From the NCBI RefSeq assembly GCF_021245725.1, contig NZ_JAJGSX010000029.1, positions 1-64,000 on the forward strand: a DNA stretch of 64,000 nt. The letters are read 5' to 3'. The translations under genes and the position numbers were made by a program. This document shows positions 8,405 through 17,234 of the stretch, piece after piece; within the stretch, counting starts at the first letter, position 1; every line of letters starts with the position of its first letter. Under the pieces are notes generated by a model. That model searched no databases, was not told the origin of the DNA, and worked only from the letters and a program-made list of their open reading frames with translations. Origin of the DNA: Pseudonocardia sp. TRM90224 (GTDB lineage Bacteria; Actinomycetota; Actinomycetes; Mycobacteriales; Pseudonocardiaceae).

Positions 8405-9172
8405 TCACACGTCGCGCGAGCGGACGCTCCAGAGTGCGAGCGCCCCGGCGAGCATCGTCCACCCGACGAGTGACAGCGCAGCGGGCCCCGCGGCCAGGTA
8501 CTCGGCGGTGCCGGGGTCGGCGGCGCCCGAGATCCCGTGCAGCGCAGCGGCGGGCAGCAGCACGACCAGCCCACCGATACCGGGGATCCACCCGACGATC
8601 GCCGGCAGCACCAGCAGCACGAGCGCCATGACGACGCCGCCGCCGGAGCTGCGGAATGCGAGCGCGCCCGCCATCGCGACCAGCGCGTAGAAGACGGGCC
8701 CGAGCGCCGAGCCGAGCGCGAGCCGAACGAGCGGGCCGTCGACCGGGACGCCCGGCACCCCGGACACGAGCAGCGCCAGCTCACCGACGAGCACGCACAG
8801 CACGGCCGTCACCACTGCCACACCGAGCGCCACAGCCGCGACGACCGTCGCCTTCGCGATCACGACCCGGCCGCGACGCGGCGTGAGCACGAACGTCGGC
8901 TGCACCGTGCCCGTCGAGTACTCGGACCCGGCGAACGACGCTCCGAGCACGATCAGGACGATCGCCGCGACGTCGATGCCGACGAGCGCGGCGCCGATCA
9001 CGTCGGACGGCGCAACGTCGCCGATGCTGCGGCCCTGCGTGATGGGCAGGCTGACGATGAACAGCAGCGCCATCAGCGTCGATGCCGCGACGGCGACGGC
9101 CGTGAGCCACGGCAGGGACCGGATGGTCGAGAACTTGGTGCGTTCCGCGCGGAACGCGGCGACGACGGTCAT
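8405..9172 (-). CDS. ABC-2 type transporter permease
   Basis: This 255-residue membrane protein has about six hydrophobic helices and the N-terminal signature MTVVAAFRAERTKFSTIRS seen in ABC-2 permeases of antibiotic or lipid exporters. It contains GSEYSTGTVQPTFVLTPRR, a typical coupling segment after the second helix. Its start overlaps the stop of the ABC ATPase gene by four bases, so the pair is translationally coupled. It presumably exports a hydrophobic compound; the substrate is unknown. Confidence 0.88.
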   Translation of the reverse strand: MTVVAAFRAERTKFSTIRSLPWLTAVAVAASTLMALLFIVSLPITQGRSIGDVAPSDVIGAALVGIDVAAIVLIVLGASFAGSEYSTGTVQPTFVLTPRRGRVVIAKATVVAAVALGVAVVTAVLCVLVGELALLVSGVPGVPVDGPLVRLALGSALGPVFYALVAMAGALAFRSSGGGVVMALVLLVLPAIVGWIPGIGGLVVLLPAAALHGISGAADPGTAEYLAAGPAALSLVGWTMLAGALALWSVRSRDV

Positions 9173-10077
9173 GACCGTCCTCCAGGTGCTCCGGGTGAGG
9201 TGAGGGCGAGGAACGACTCCTCGAGCCCGCTGGCGTGCAGCGAGAGCTCGCGCAACGCGACGCCGCTCTGCAGCGCCAGCCGGCCGATCGCGTCGGGTGT
9301 GGTGCCGCGGACGTCGATCGCGTCGGCGTCAGCGCCGTCGGTCACGGACGCGCCGGACCGGCGCAACGCTTCGGCGAGAAGCGGCAGCCCCTCGGGATCG
9401 GCCGCGGCGACCCGCACGGCGGCCGCGCGCCCGCGCAGCTCCGCGACGTCGACGGCGTCGATGAGCCGACCGTGCCCGATCACGACGACCCGCTCGGCCG
9501 TCTGCTCCATCTCGTTCATGAGGTGACTGGAGACGAAGACCGTACGACCTTCCGCCGCAAGGTCCTTGAGCAGGGACCGGACCCAGCGGATGCCCTCCGG
9601 GTCGAGCCCGTTGAGCGGCTCGTCGAGGATGAGGACGGCCGGGTCGCCGAGGAGCGCACCGGCGATCCCGACGCGCTGCCGCATGCCCAGCGAGAACTCC
9701 CCCACCCGCCGGTCCGCCGCGTGCGCGACACCGACCTGGTCGAGCACCTCGTCGACCCGCGCCCGCGAGATGCCGGCGGCGTCGGCCATCCAGCGCAGGT
9801 GGTTGCGCGCCGAGCGGCCGGGGTGGATGCAGCCCGGGTCGAGCAACGCACCGACCTGCCGGGCGGGCGCGTCGAGGTCGCGGTAGGCGCGCCCGGCGAC
9901 CGTGACGCTGCCCGACGTGGGGGTGTCGAGGCCGAGCACCATCCGCATCGTCGTCGACTTGCCTGCGCCGTTGGCGCCGAGGAACCCGGTGACGGCGCCC
10001 GGCCGGACGTCGAACGACAGGTCGTCGACGGCCAGCACGTCGCCGTACCGCTTCGTGAGACCACGTGCGCTGATCAT
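9169..10077 (-). CDS. ABC transporter ATP-binding protein
   Basis: This 302-residue ATPase of the DrrA/CcmA type has Walker A GANGAGKSTT near residue 40, signature LGMRQRVGIAGALLGDPAVL near 134 and Walker B ILDEPLNGLDPEG. The C-terminal 80 residues form the extension usual in ABC-2 export ATPases. The ATG at 10077 is preferred: MISARGLTKRYGD is the canonical start and GAGGAGG precedes it closely. The upstream codons of the open frame run through the promoter/operator. It is first in the operon ABC ATPase, permease, TetR, GPP34. Confidence 0.92.
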   Translation of the reverse strand: MISARGLTKRYGDVLAVDDLSFDVRPGAVTGFLGANGAGKSTTMRMVLGLDTPTSGSVTVAGRAYRDLDAPARQVGALLDPGCIHPGRSARNHLRWMADAAGISRARVDEVLDQVGVAHAADRRVGEFSLGMRQRVGIAGALLGDPAVLILDEPLNGLDPEGIRWVRSLLKDLAAEGRTVFVSSHLMNEMEQTAERVVVIGHGRLIDAVDVAELRGRAAAVRVAAADPEGLPLLAEALRRSGASVTDGADADAIDVRGTTPDAIGRLALQSGVALRELSLHASGLEESFLALTSPGAPGGRS

Positions 10078-10111
10078 GCCGCCTCCTCTGACTGAACGAA
10101 TGGTAGAGTAT

Positions 10112-10127
10112 CTAACCGATCGGTCAG
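10112..10127. promoter_or_regulatory. Probable TetR operator/promoter of the ABC operon
   Basis: CTAACCGATCGGTCAG is a 16-base palindrome with one mismatch, 35 bases upstream of the ABC ATPase start. On the minus strand it sits where the spacer and -10 region of the promoter should be (TAGATACT follows it). The size and symmetry are typical of TetR operators. The TetR encoded in this operon is the likely ligand. No experimental support is available here. Confidence 0.6.
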
Positions 10128-10137
10128 TCCGCAACGT

Positions 10138-10197
10138 CCCCACCGTTTTGCCAACTTGCAGACCCGTTCGGGTGTGCAGGTCGGCAAAACGGTGGGG
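10138..10197. repeat. Dispersed palindrome family A, copy 1
   Basis: This 60-bp inverted repeat is bounded by CCCCACCGTTTTGCC and GGCAAAACGGTGGGG, with an inner arm CTTGCAGACCC / GGGTGTGCAGG around a GTTC loop. Related copies lie at 23321, 32707 and 55639. It is followed by about 90 bases without a gene and then tRNA-Arg. It can fold as one long hairpin in DNA or RNA. Confidence 0.9.
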
Positions 10198-10287
10198 AAG
10201 TCGAGGCGCCGGGGAAGATGACCATCGGCGTGCAGCGCTGAAGGACCGCCCGCTACGCTCGACCCAGCGGCACCAGCGGCCGCACCG

Positions 10288-10361
10288 GCCTCCGTAGCTC
10301 AGCTGGACAGAGCAAGAGCCTTCTAATCTCTAGGTCGCAGGTTCGAATCCTGCCGGGGGCA
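10288..10361 (+). tRNA. tRNA-Arg (anticodon TCT)
   Basis: The 74-base sequence folds as a cloverleaf. The acceptor arm is GCCTCCG paired with CGGGGGC, the D arm is GCTC/GAGC, the anticodon loop is CTTCTAA with anticodon TCT, and the T arm is GCAGG-TTCGAAT-CCTGC. The discriminator is A and CCA is not encoded. It reads AGA codons, which are rare in this genome. The bottom pair of the anticodon stem is a mismatch (C-T). Accessory, partly decayed genes begin right after it, so it may have served as an integration site. I did not find a repeated 3' end marking an island border. Confidence 0.93.
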
Positions 10362-10510
10362 CCGACTACCAGGTGAAACGCCTGGTCGAAAGATCGCCAG
10401 ACGAAGATCAAACGACAGAAAGTCGACGGAAAAGCCCCGCAGGCCTCGCTGATCGAGGTCACCCATCCGCCCCACGTCGAGGTCTCGCCGGCGTGCCTGC
10501 GGGGCGCAAG

Positions 10511-10675
10511 ATGGTCGCCATGACCCAGCCCGGCGCCACACCCGACGTGCTCGCCGAGATCCTCTGCGTCGACGAGAACGACCTCCGCTACGTCGCCGAC
10601 GACTGGGACGCCTGGCTAGCCGAACACGACCTCGACCCACGGCTCCCTCGCCAGCCGAGGCGCGCAGGTAGGTAG
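10511..10675 (+). CDS. Small hypothetical protein
   Basis: A 54-codon frame (MVAMTQPGATPDVLAEILCVDENDLRYVADDWDAW and on; first 20: MVAMTQPGATPDVLAEILCV) lies 150 bases after the tRNA. ATG codons at 10511 and 10520 are possible starts. The composition (acidic, Trp-containing helix) looks protein-like rather than a shadow frame, and no better frame overlaps. No recognised domain. An imperfectly spaced repeat GCCCCGCAGGC (10434-10444) / GCCTGCGGGGC (10495-10505) precedes it. Coding status is uncertain. Confidence 0.35.
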   Translation: MVAMTQPGATPDVLAEILCVDENDLRYVADDWDAWLAEHDLDPRLPRQPRRAGR

Positions 10676-10850
10676 CGACACCTCCTACTCCGGGACACGC
10701 GACAAACACACCTACCCACGGCAGCTCACATTCCCGTGCAACATCATCCGGGCTGTGTGGGCCGCCGATGAGGCGATTGATCAGTAAGGGGCTGGTAGCG
10801 CGACGCCGCCGGGTCGGCCAGATGATCGAAGTGGGCGGGCTTGGGGCACG

Positions 10851-11783
10851 ATGAGCAGCGTCGGATTGCCACAGGGTCGAAGGGTCGGTGTGTCGATGCG
10901 CCTCAGACCGGGTTTCCGCATCGGGTCCTCGTTCCAGGCACGCTTCGACGACCAGGGAGCTCGACTCGCGACGATCGGTCACCGCGGCGCGGTCTGGGAC
11001 GTCGCCAACAGGCAGAAGATCGGCTTCTTCCGCCAGCTCAAGCACACCGCGCACGTCGGCCTCTCACCGGACGGCTCCCTCCTCGTCAGCAAGAACACCG
11101 CCGGCGATGTCCTCCTGATCTCCGTCCCGACGCTGACCGAACACATGCGCATGCCGGGAGCGCGCTACGGCGAAGGATCAGATATCCACTTCTCGCCTTG
11201 CGGCCGCTACATCATCGACGGGTCCTGGAGCGGACACCTCACCGTGCGGGATGTCGACACCGGTGCCGTGGCGTGGGAGGAGTACGTCGAAGACACGAGG
11301 ATCGGCTCCATTACCCACAGCTGCGACCGACAGACGTGGGCTTATACCCGCAGCGTCCCGGATGACCGACCGATGACCGAGGTCCTCGTGCGGGAGTGGC
11401 CGTTCGCGGATAACCAGCCACGGCTCGTGACCCGCACCCGGCTACTCAAAGCCATCGCCATTCACTCGAACGGTCCGCGCGTCGCCGTCGAAGGAACGAC
11501 GACACCGCTGCAGATCTGGTCCCTGGACCAGCCAGAACCAGACCGCCAGCACGCCGCAGCGCCGAACTCGATACATGCGATGTCGTGGGCGCCCGATGGT
11601 GCCCACCTGGCGTTGTCCACCGACTCCGGACTTCGTGTCCTGACGGCAGATCTGGAACTTGCCTTTGAGCAGAAGCTTGAGTACCCCTCCGACGTGGACT
11701 GGTCGCCCGATGGCCGACTCATCGCGGCCGGCGACTGGGGCCGCGGCATCGCCCTCGCGTGGCCGCCGACGGTAGGCGCATGA
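10851..11783 (+). CDS. WD40-like beta-propeller protein
   Basis: This 310-residue protein contains repeated beta-propeller blades with motifs such as HVGLSPDGSLLVSK, IHFSPCGRYIIDGSW, MSWAPDGAHLALST and VDWSPDGRLIAAGDWG. Such cytosolic propellers act as scaffolds; in actinobacterial accessory regions they often accompany regulators or conflict systems. There is no signal peptide. ATG 10851 is used; GTG 10890 and ATG 10896 are alternatives that would remove a short non-propeller leader. Its end overlaps the start of a truncated regulator-like ORF at 11780. Codon bias is weaker than in neighbouring core genes, fitting acquired DNA. Confidence 0.7.
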   Translation: MSSVGLPQGRRVGVSMRLRPGFRIGSSFQARFDDQGARLATIGHRGAVWDVANRQKIGFFRQLKHTAHVGLSPDGSLLVSKNTAGDVLLISVPTLTEHMRMPGARYGEGSDIHFSPCGRYIIDGSWSGHLTVRDVDTGAVAWEEYVEDTRIGSITHSCDRQTWAYTRSVPDDRPMTEVLVREWPFADNQPRLVTRTRLLKAIAIHSNGPRVAVEGTTTPLQIWSLDQPEPDRQHAAAPNSIHAMSWAPDGAHLALSTDSGLRVLTADLELAFEQKLEYPSDVDWSPDGRLIAAGDWGRGIALAWPPTVGA

Positions 11784-12022
11784 GCGCTGAATCTTCAAAC
11801 AAGGCAAGGGAGCCGACGTTCGCCGAGCTACTCGATCGGCTCTTCGTGATCTTGCAGCCGGTTGGAGGCAAGCCACGGAGCCTCCGCGAGGTGTCGAGAA
11901 GGGGTCTCCTGCGCTGTCGAAGAATCGGTAGAGGACGCCGGTTCTGTGGACGCCTCAGCCATTCGCGCTGCCCGGCTCGTCAACAACCGGCTGCGGTCGG
12001 CGTCCACGCTTGTCGGTGCTGA
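11780..12022 (+). pseudogene. Truncated HTH-regulator-like ORF
   Basis: The frame begins MSAESSNKAREPTFAELLDR and continues LFVILQPVGGKPRSLREVSR. This resembles the first 40 residues of actinobacterial XRE-type regulators, which then continue into an HTH. Here the HTH is missing and the sequence turns into Arg/Cys-rich frameshifted text ending at 12022. The start overlaps the WD40 stop by four bases (ATGA), so the pair was probably once an intact two-gene unit. I read it as a remnant cut off near 11900. The family call is tentative. Confidence 0.5.
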
Positions 12023-12263
12023 CCGGCGGCTGCGCCCAACGCGACGCCGACGCCCGGGAGGTGCCGATGTGCTCGGCGATGGTCTCGAAGTACTCGCCCT
12101 GCTCGTTGAGGGCGGTCAGCACGCGATGCAGCGCGTGCCGGGCAGTGGCCGGCTTGAGCAGTCGCGCGATCGCGTAGAGGTCTTCGGTCGGAACGCCCTG
12201 CAGGTCGCCCTCCGGTTCATGACTCGGAAGCACCTTCGCCGCCTCTGGTGTCAGCTCCGCCAT
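11955..12263 (-). CDS. Small HTH-type hypothetical protein
   Basis: This 102-residue frame on the minus strand (starting MAELTPEAAKVLPSHEPEGD) has protein-like composition. An HTH-like segment GEYFETIAEHIGTSRASASR near residues 56-75 suggests a sigma-like or XRE-like DNA-binding helix pair. It overlaps the damaged tail of the ORF at 11780 on the other strand, which supports that tail being non-coding. It is probably a regulator or transfer-related gene of the accessory patch. Function is not recognised. Confidence 0.5.
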   Translation of the reverse strand: MAELTPEAAKVLPSHEPEGDLQGVPTEDLYAIARLLKPATARHALHRVLTALNEQGEYFETIAEHIGTSRASASRWAQPPVSTDKRGRRPQPVVDEPGSANG

Positions 12264-12541
12264 GGGGTCGGTAGATGATCTGGGCTTGATTCTTGGTTCT
12301 GCGGGCCGGTTTCAGCACCGGTCTCGACACGAGGCATCGCCAGACGTCGCTTGGAGTACTAGGCCCTCTGACCTGCGAAGATGCCACCTCACAGGTGGAC
12401 GACGAGCCCAGCACGGGCCCGTAGCCCTACTACAAGGACCGGCTCCTACCGGCGTCCTTCGGCCGCTGGCCACGTCCTCCCACGCCTTCGGCGCCAGTCG
12501 TCCGCGGCCTGTGCAGCTGAGCCGCGAGTGTCGGAAGCCGA
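12264..12541. other. Spacer without recognisable gene
   Basis: About 280 bases between the small HTH gene and the terpene cyclase remnant. Base composition is more even than in the flanks and no frame has convincing codon bias. Reading on from the end of the cyclase remnant gives frames with many Arg/Cys codons, typical of non-coding GC-rich DNA. It may contain eroded gene ends. Confidence 0.4.
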
Positions 12542-13461
12542 TCAACGAGCGTCGGCGACACCGAGCGCGCGCATGCCTGAGCTTCCCGCCGGTCTGCGTG
12601 TCACGACGTTGACGACTCCGTCGTAGCCCTCGCAGTACCGCCCGATGGGCAGCCGCGGCCTCGTCGTCGCACATCCGCGAGACCAAGGCGAAGGCCTCGG
12701 CCAGCGTGCACCCGCGGTCACGTGCGACGAGCGTGGGCAGGGCCAGCGGGAGCCCGTCGCCCCGGGTGTCCTCCCAGGCGAAGGAGCCGAGGTCGTTGAC
12801 CCATCCCATGAGGTTGTTGCAGGCGTCGATCACCCTGCGCACGGTCGGCCGCCGACGCACGCTGTCGGAGAGGTGGAAATTGTTCGTCGGTTCGACGAAC
12901 GATTCCATCAGAGTGGCATACGTGGAATGCGGCCGCATTGCGATGTATTCGTCCAGCGAAACGACTGCAGGATCGACCCGGGCCTCCCACAGCTGGGCGA
13001 CCAATATGCCGCGCATCGCCTCGACGATGCGGTCGACCTGCTCCGGCAGCATCACCGCCCGCAGCTGCCCGACTCCGTCTGCGAGCGCGGCGGCGAACCT
13101 GTCCGGCTCCGGATCAGCAGGCGGGATCTCGAGAGCGGCAGCCATCGCGCCGATGATCTCCGCTGTCATCTTGCCTGAGGCGCTGACCTCGGCGAACGTG
13201 TCGTCGAACGCGGTCGCCCACGCGAAGAGCGTGCGACGGCCTCGAGCATCCGCGCATCGCCGGCCGGGTACAGCGTGGCTATGCAGATACCGATGCGGGT
13301 ACGGCGCATCCGTGCGGCCACCGCAGGTTCCTCGGCCAGCCGGATCGGGCCACCCATTCCTCGGCGTAGGCCTCGACCACATCTGCATGACCGTTGCTGC
13401 GGAACGGGAAGAGTGATTCGCCGAAGGCGGGCAGAGCGAGCTGCAAAGGCACTGCGTCCAT
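12542..13461 (-). pseudogene. Class I terpene cyclase, frameshifted remnant
   Basis: Pieces in three frames join into one bacterial terpene synthase. The N-terminus (MDAVPLQLALPAFGESLFPF and on, start 13461) is followed in another frame by PIRLAEEPAVAARMRRTRIG and in a third by LFAWATAFDDTFAE, which holds the first metal motif. The same frame holds the second metal (NSE) motif NDLGSFAWE near 12760 and RPTVRRVIDACNNLMGW before it. Near 12640 another shift leads to a stop at 12542. At least three frameshifts mean no intact protein unless the sequence is wrong. Length (about 300 residues) fits the family. The original product is unknown. No prenyl or P450 partner lies nearby. Confidence 0.7.
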
Positions 13462-13556
13462 TCCGTCGACGGTAATCGTCGACGAAGGGAGAACCGGCCG
13501 GCGCGACCCGCCGATTTGTTTCAGATCCGCCTACGTTCCGCGTCAGGCGACTCGGA

Positions 13557-13808
13557 TCAGCCGGACGGCCACACCGACCGGCCGTTGAGCTTCAGGTCGG
13601 TCGGGGCCTCCACGTCACCGGCGAGCGAGACCCACAGCCTCTCTCCGAGCTCGCCGGGACGCAGGTCGATCTCGATCAGGGCTTCGGGCCCGTCCTCGAT
13701 CTCGACGACGAGCGAGTCCTGCGGGCTCAGCGTCAGTTCGTCGCCATACGGTTCGATCTGCCATATCCGGGATCGCTCGGACACGTTGGTCACACGAACT
13801 ATCAGCAC
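13557..13808 (-). CDS. Small hypothetical protein
   Basis: This 83-residue protein (MLIVRVTNVSERSRIWQIEP at the start) is rich in beta-strand-forming residues, acidic and free of membrane segments. It looks like a small immunoglobulin-like or beta-sandwich domain of unknown role (ending LKLNGRSVWPSG). Codon use is typical of real genes. It lies alone between the cyclase remnant and the FtsX-type permease on the same strand. Confidence 0.6.
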   Translation of the reverse strand: MLIVRVTNVSERSRIWQIEPYGDELTLSPQDSLVVEIEDGPEALIEIDLRPGELGERLWVSLAGDVEAPTDLKLNGRSVWPSG

Positions 13809-13973
13809 CTTCCCGATCGTTCCGGATCAACCGACCTGGTCGGACGGTTCGAGGGACCGCTCGGCGATCGGGGAGCAGCTGGGCGGATATCGGGCACCAC
13901 GTGGCCAGATGCCAGGGAGATCACCTCGATCATGGGCGCAGGAACTGGTGGCTGCCGACCTGGGCCGCCCGCG

Positions 13974-16442
13974 TCACTCGTCGGTCAGCGCCACCGCAAC
14001 CGCAACCCGGGTGGCCCGCCGCGACGGCAGCAGCGACGCCAGGATCGTCGCGACACCGGCACCGACGACCGTGATCGCGATGACGTCCCACGGCACGTCC
14101 ACCACGACGTCGTCGTTGATCACCCGCGCGGCCGACGCACCGAAGGCGGTGCCCAGCACCGTGCCCACCAGGCCCGCGACCACTCCGAACACGAGCGCCT
14201 CAGCGCAGAGCATCGTGCGCAGCCCGCCGGCTGACATGCCGAGCGCCCGCAGCGTCGCCGACTCCCGGGTCCGTTCGAGGACCGACAGCGTGAGCGTGTT
14301 CGCCACCCCGATCAGCGCGATGATCATCGCCAACGCCTGGAGTGCACCGACCATCGCCGTCGCCTGCCCGAGGTTGGCGGCGACCCGCTCGCGCACGTCA
14401 TAGGTGGAGACGATGCGGACCGTCGGGTCCTGCGCCGTTGCTCGCTCGACGACCGCGCGCGACTGCTCGGGCGAGGTATCGGACGAGAACCCGACGAGCA
14501 CCGCCGAGTCGCCCCGGTCGGGGAACAAGGTCTCGAACCATCCGGGGCCGATGACGATCCGCGGCACGGGCTCCCCGGTGATCAGCCTGACCACGGTCAG
14601 CACGATCGCCTCGCCGTCGACGGTGAGTCTGATCTTGTCGCCGATCTCCGCCCCGAGCTCGGCGGCGCGCTCCGGTCGCAGGGCGACCTCACCCGGGCCG
14701 AGCGGCGCCGTCGAACCGGCCGCGACCGTCGGGGTGAGCGTCCCCTCGATCGTGCTCAGCTGCACCGGGCTGTCACCGATCGTCGCCGACACCTCACGCA
14801 CCCTGGTCACGCTCTGGACCTCGGGAGCCGAGCGCAACGCTCCGAAGACGCGTGGGGGGATGGTCGAAGCGGCGGTGGAACCGGGCGGGCTGATGACGTA
14901 GTCCGCCGGTACGACGCGCGAGACGCCCTCGTCCACCGACGACGTGAGGGAACGTGTGATGACCGAGACGCCCGTGGTCAGCGTGATTCCGATGACGAGT
15001 GCCAGCACCGTCGTGGCTGCCCGCACCGGGTTGCGGACCGCGTTGGCCACCGCGAGCCGCCCAGGTGCGCCGAGCAACCGCGTGACGGGGAACCCGACGA
15101 TCCGCGCGATCGGCCCGACGACCACCGGCCCGAGCAGGACGACGCCGAGGAAGAACAACCCACCACCGAGCCCGACGAGCCCCAACGGGTACATCCGACC
15201 GTCGCTGGCAACGGCGACGACCGCGCTCAGCAGCCCGAGCACGCACAGCACGACACCACCGACGACCCGTCGCGATGCGATACGGGCGACCGGGGCCGCG
15301 GAGATGCCACGCAGCGCGGCGACCGGCGACACCCGAGTGGCCGCGCGAGCCGGCCCGACCGACGCGGCCACGGTCGCGACGACGCCGGCCAGCAGCGAGA
15401 CGAGGAGTGTCAGCGGGGTGACGGTCACGACCGATCTCGGCAGTGCCGCGCCGCCAACCTCGATCAGCGGGAGCGTGAAGTACGCGACGGCAACCCCGGT
15501 GGCGGTCCCGAGGAGCGACGCGATCACCCCGACCGTCGCCGACTCCGCGAGAACGGCTCTGAACACCTGGCCGCGTGATGCGCCCATGCAGCGGGCGAGC
15601 GCCAGCTCGTGGGTGCGCCGGTCGAGCAGGATCTTGAACGTGTTCTGGATGACGAACCCGGCCACCAGCAGCGCCACCAGCGCAAACGTCACGAGGCCGG
15701 TGCCGAGCACCGCTGGGTCGAGCCCGCTGCTCGCGGCCTGCGCCTCGGCGTGGTCCCGCCCGGTGCTGACATCGAATGGTCCTGGGCCAAGGGCCGCGCC
15801 GACCCGCGCCCGCAAGGACTCCGGATCCGCGCCGCGGACGTGGATTTCACTGAAACCGGACTGCCCAGTTGTCACCGCCGCCGCGGCGACGGTCATCCCG
15901 ATGCCGCCACGAAGCGCCAACTGCCCCTGGCCGGCGACCCCGGCCAGGCCGGTCACGACGAACTGCCGGGCAGCGCCCGTTTCGAAGTCGAGCACTTCGA
16001 TCCGGCTGCCGATCGGTCGATCCAGTGCCCGGGACGTCTGCTCGGCGAGCAGGACCTCGCCGTCGGAGGCCGGAGCATGACCGGCAAGGACGTCCGTGCG
16101 GGTCGTCACCGAGAAGCCGACCGGCTGCTCCGACGTGGGCCGCCCGTTCGAGCCGAGGACGACGACGTCCCCCATCACCAGCCCTTCGGCCGAGACGACG
16201 CCGTCGACCGCGCGGATCCGGTCCAGATCGCCCGACGTCAGCGGCGTCAGCCGGTTGGTCGTCGCGACGACGACGTCGATGCGCGACGCGCCACCCACGA
16301 CCGTGCGTTCGACGTTGGCCCGCATGGTGTCGCTGATGACCAGCGTGCCCGCGACGAAGGCGGTCCCGATCAGCGTGGCGACGCCGGCGAGCACGAGCCG
16401 GCGGCCGTAGGCGCGCATCCCCGCCAGGAAGAGCCTGCGCAC
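13974..16442 (-). CDS. MacB/FtsX-family ABC transporter permease
   Basis: This 822-residue permease has two FtsX repeats. It starts with a transmembrane helix (VLAGVATLIGTAFVAGTLVI), then an extracytoplasmic domain (about 40-240), a three-helix FtsX block (about 250-370), further helices to about 460, a second extracytoplasmic domain (about 480-680) and a final FtsX block including LALGMSAGGLRTMLCAEAL. Such proteins form mechanotransmission pumps or lipoprotein/peptide exporters with a dedicated ATPase. The ATPase gene ends 4 bases upstream, so the two form an operon. Confidence 0.9.
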   Translation of the reverse strand: MRRLFLAGMRAYGRRLVLAGVATLIGTAFVAGTLVISDTMRANVERTVVGGASRIDVVVATTNRLTPLTSGDLDRIRAVDGVVSAEGLVMGDVVVLGSNGRPTSEQPVGFSVTTRTDVLAGHAPASDGEVLLAEQTSRALDRPIGSRIEVLDFETGAARQFVVTGLAGVAGQGQLALRGGIGMTVAAAAVTTGQSGFSEIHVRGADPESLRARVGAALGPGPFDVSTGRDHAEAQAASSGLDPAVLGTGLVTFALVALLVAGFVIQNTFKILLDRRTHELALARCMGASRGQVFRAVLAESATVGVIASLLGTATGVAVAYFTLPLIEVGGAALPRSVVTVTPLTLLVSLLAGVVATVAASVGPARAATRVSPVAALRGISAAPVARIASRRVVGGVVLCVLGLLSAVVAVASDGRMYPLGLVGLGGGLFFLGVVLLGPVVVGPIARIVGFPVTRLLGAPGRLAVANAVRNPVRAATTVLALVIGITLTTGVSVITRSLTSSVDEGVSRVVPADYVISPPGSTAASTIPPRVFGALRSAPEVQSVTRVREVSATIGDSPVQLSTIEGTLTPTVAAGSTAPLGPGEVALRPERAAELGAEIGDKIRLTVDGEAIVLTVVRLITGEPVPRIVIGPGWFETLFPDRGDSAVLVGFSSDTSPEQSRAVVERATAQDPTVRIVSTYDVRERVAANLGQATAMVGALQALAMIIALIGVANTLTLSVLERTRESATLRALGMSAGGLRTMLCAEALVFGVVAGLVGTVLGTAFGASAARVINDDVVVDVPWDVIAITVVGAGVATILASLLPSRRATRVAVAVALTDE

Positions 16443-16446
16443 CCGC

Positions 16447-17178
16447 TCACCCCTCCAGCTTCTTCATCGTGTCCATGACCTCGTCGGGCGTCGGTTGCGA
16501 CTGCTCGTGCACGAGGCTGCCATCGCGGAGGAAGACGACGCGTTCGGCGTACGACGCCGCGAAGGCATCGTGGGTCACCATCACCAGCGTCTGTCCGAAC
16601 TCGCGAACGCAGATCTGCAAGAATTCGAGCAGATCCGTCCGAGAATTCGAATCGAGATTCCCCGTCGGTTCGTCCGCGAATACGATCGGCGGCCGATTCA
16701 CCAACGCCCGCGCCACGGCGACCCGCTGCTGCTGTCCTCCCGACATTTCCGACGGCCGGTGGCCCAGCCGGCTGCGCAGCCCCAGCCGGTCGACGACCTG
16801 GTCGAACTTCGTGTGGTCGATCTCGTGGTTCGCGATCTCCGCCGGGAGCCGGATGTTCTCCTCGGCGGTCAACGTCGGCATCAGGTTGAAGTTCTGGAAG
16901 ATGAACCCGACGTGCACTCTGCGCAGGGCCGTCAGCCCGCGGTCGTCCATGTCGGACAGCAGCTGCCCGGCGACCTCCACCGCGCCGTCGGTGACCCGGT
17001 CGAGGCCGGCGAGACACTGCAGCAGCGTCGACTTCCCCGACCCCGACGGCCCCATGATCGCGGTGAAGCTGCCCTCATGCAGGTCGAGATCGACGCCACG
17101 CAGCGCAGCCACCGCCGATTCCCCGGCTCCGTACATTTTCCGCACATGTTTGGCGCGTACCGCTATCCGTCCCCCCAT
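16447..17178 (-). CDS. MacB/LolD-type ABC ATPase
   Basis: This 243-residue ATPase has Walker A GPSGSGKSTLLQ, Q-loop FIFQNFNLMPTLTAEEN, signature MSGGQQQRVAVARALVNRPP and Walker B IVFADEPTGNLDS, the set typical of LolD/MacB ATPases. The ATG at 17178 gives MGGRIAVRAKHVRKMYGAGE. The frame extends upstream to 17226 without family resemblance. It works with the permease encoded immediately downstream. The substrate is unknown. Confidence 0.92.
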   Translation of the reverse strand: MGGRIAVRAKHVRKMYGAGESAVAALRGVDLDLHEGSFTAIMGPSGSGKSTLLQCLAGLDRVTDGAVEVAGQLLSDMDDRGLTALRRVHVGFIFQNFNLMPTLTAEENIRLPAEIANHEIDHTKFDQVVDRLGLRSRLGHRPSEMSGGQQQRVAVARALVNRPPIVFADEPTGNLDSNSRTDLLEFLQICVREFGQTLVMVTHDAFAASYAERVVFLRDGSLVHEQSQPTPDEVMDTMKKLEG

Positions 17179-17234
17179 GGGCTGGCAGCGTAGCGATTCT
17201 TCGACCGCCCAATGGCGCGGTCTCACAGCGGACT

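Noticed and set aside
10288-10361. att site with a second copy of the tRNA 3' end
   Set aside because: I found no repeated 3' tRNA segment downstream within the window, nor an integrase gene.
12312-12541. C-terminal continuation of the cyclase frame to 12312
   Set aside because: After the shift near 12640 that frame is Arg/Cys-rich and unlike the family; the alternative frame ends at 12542.
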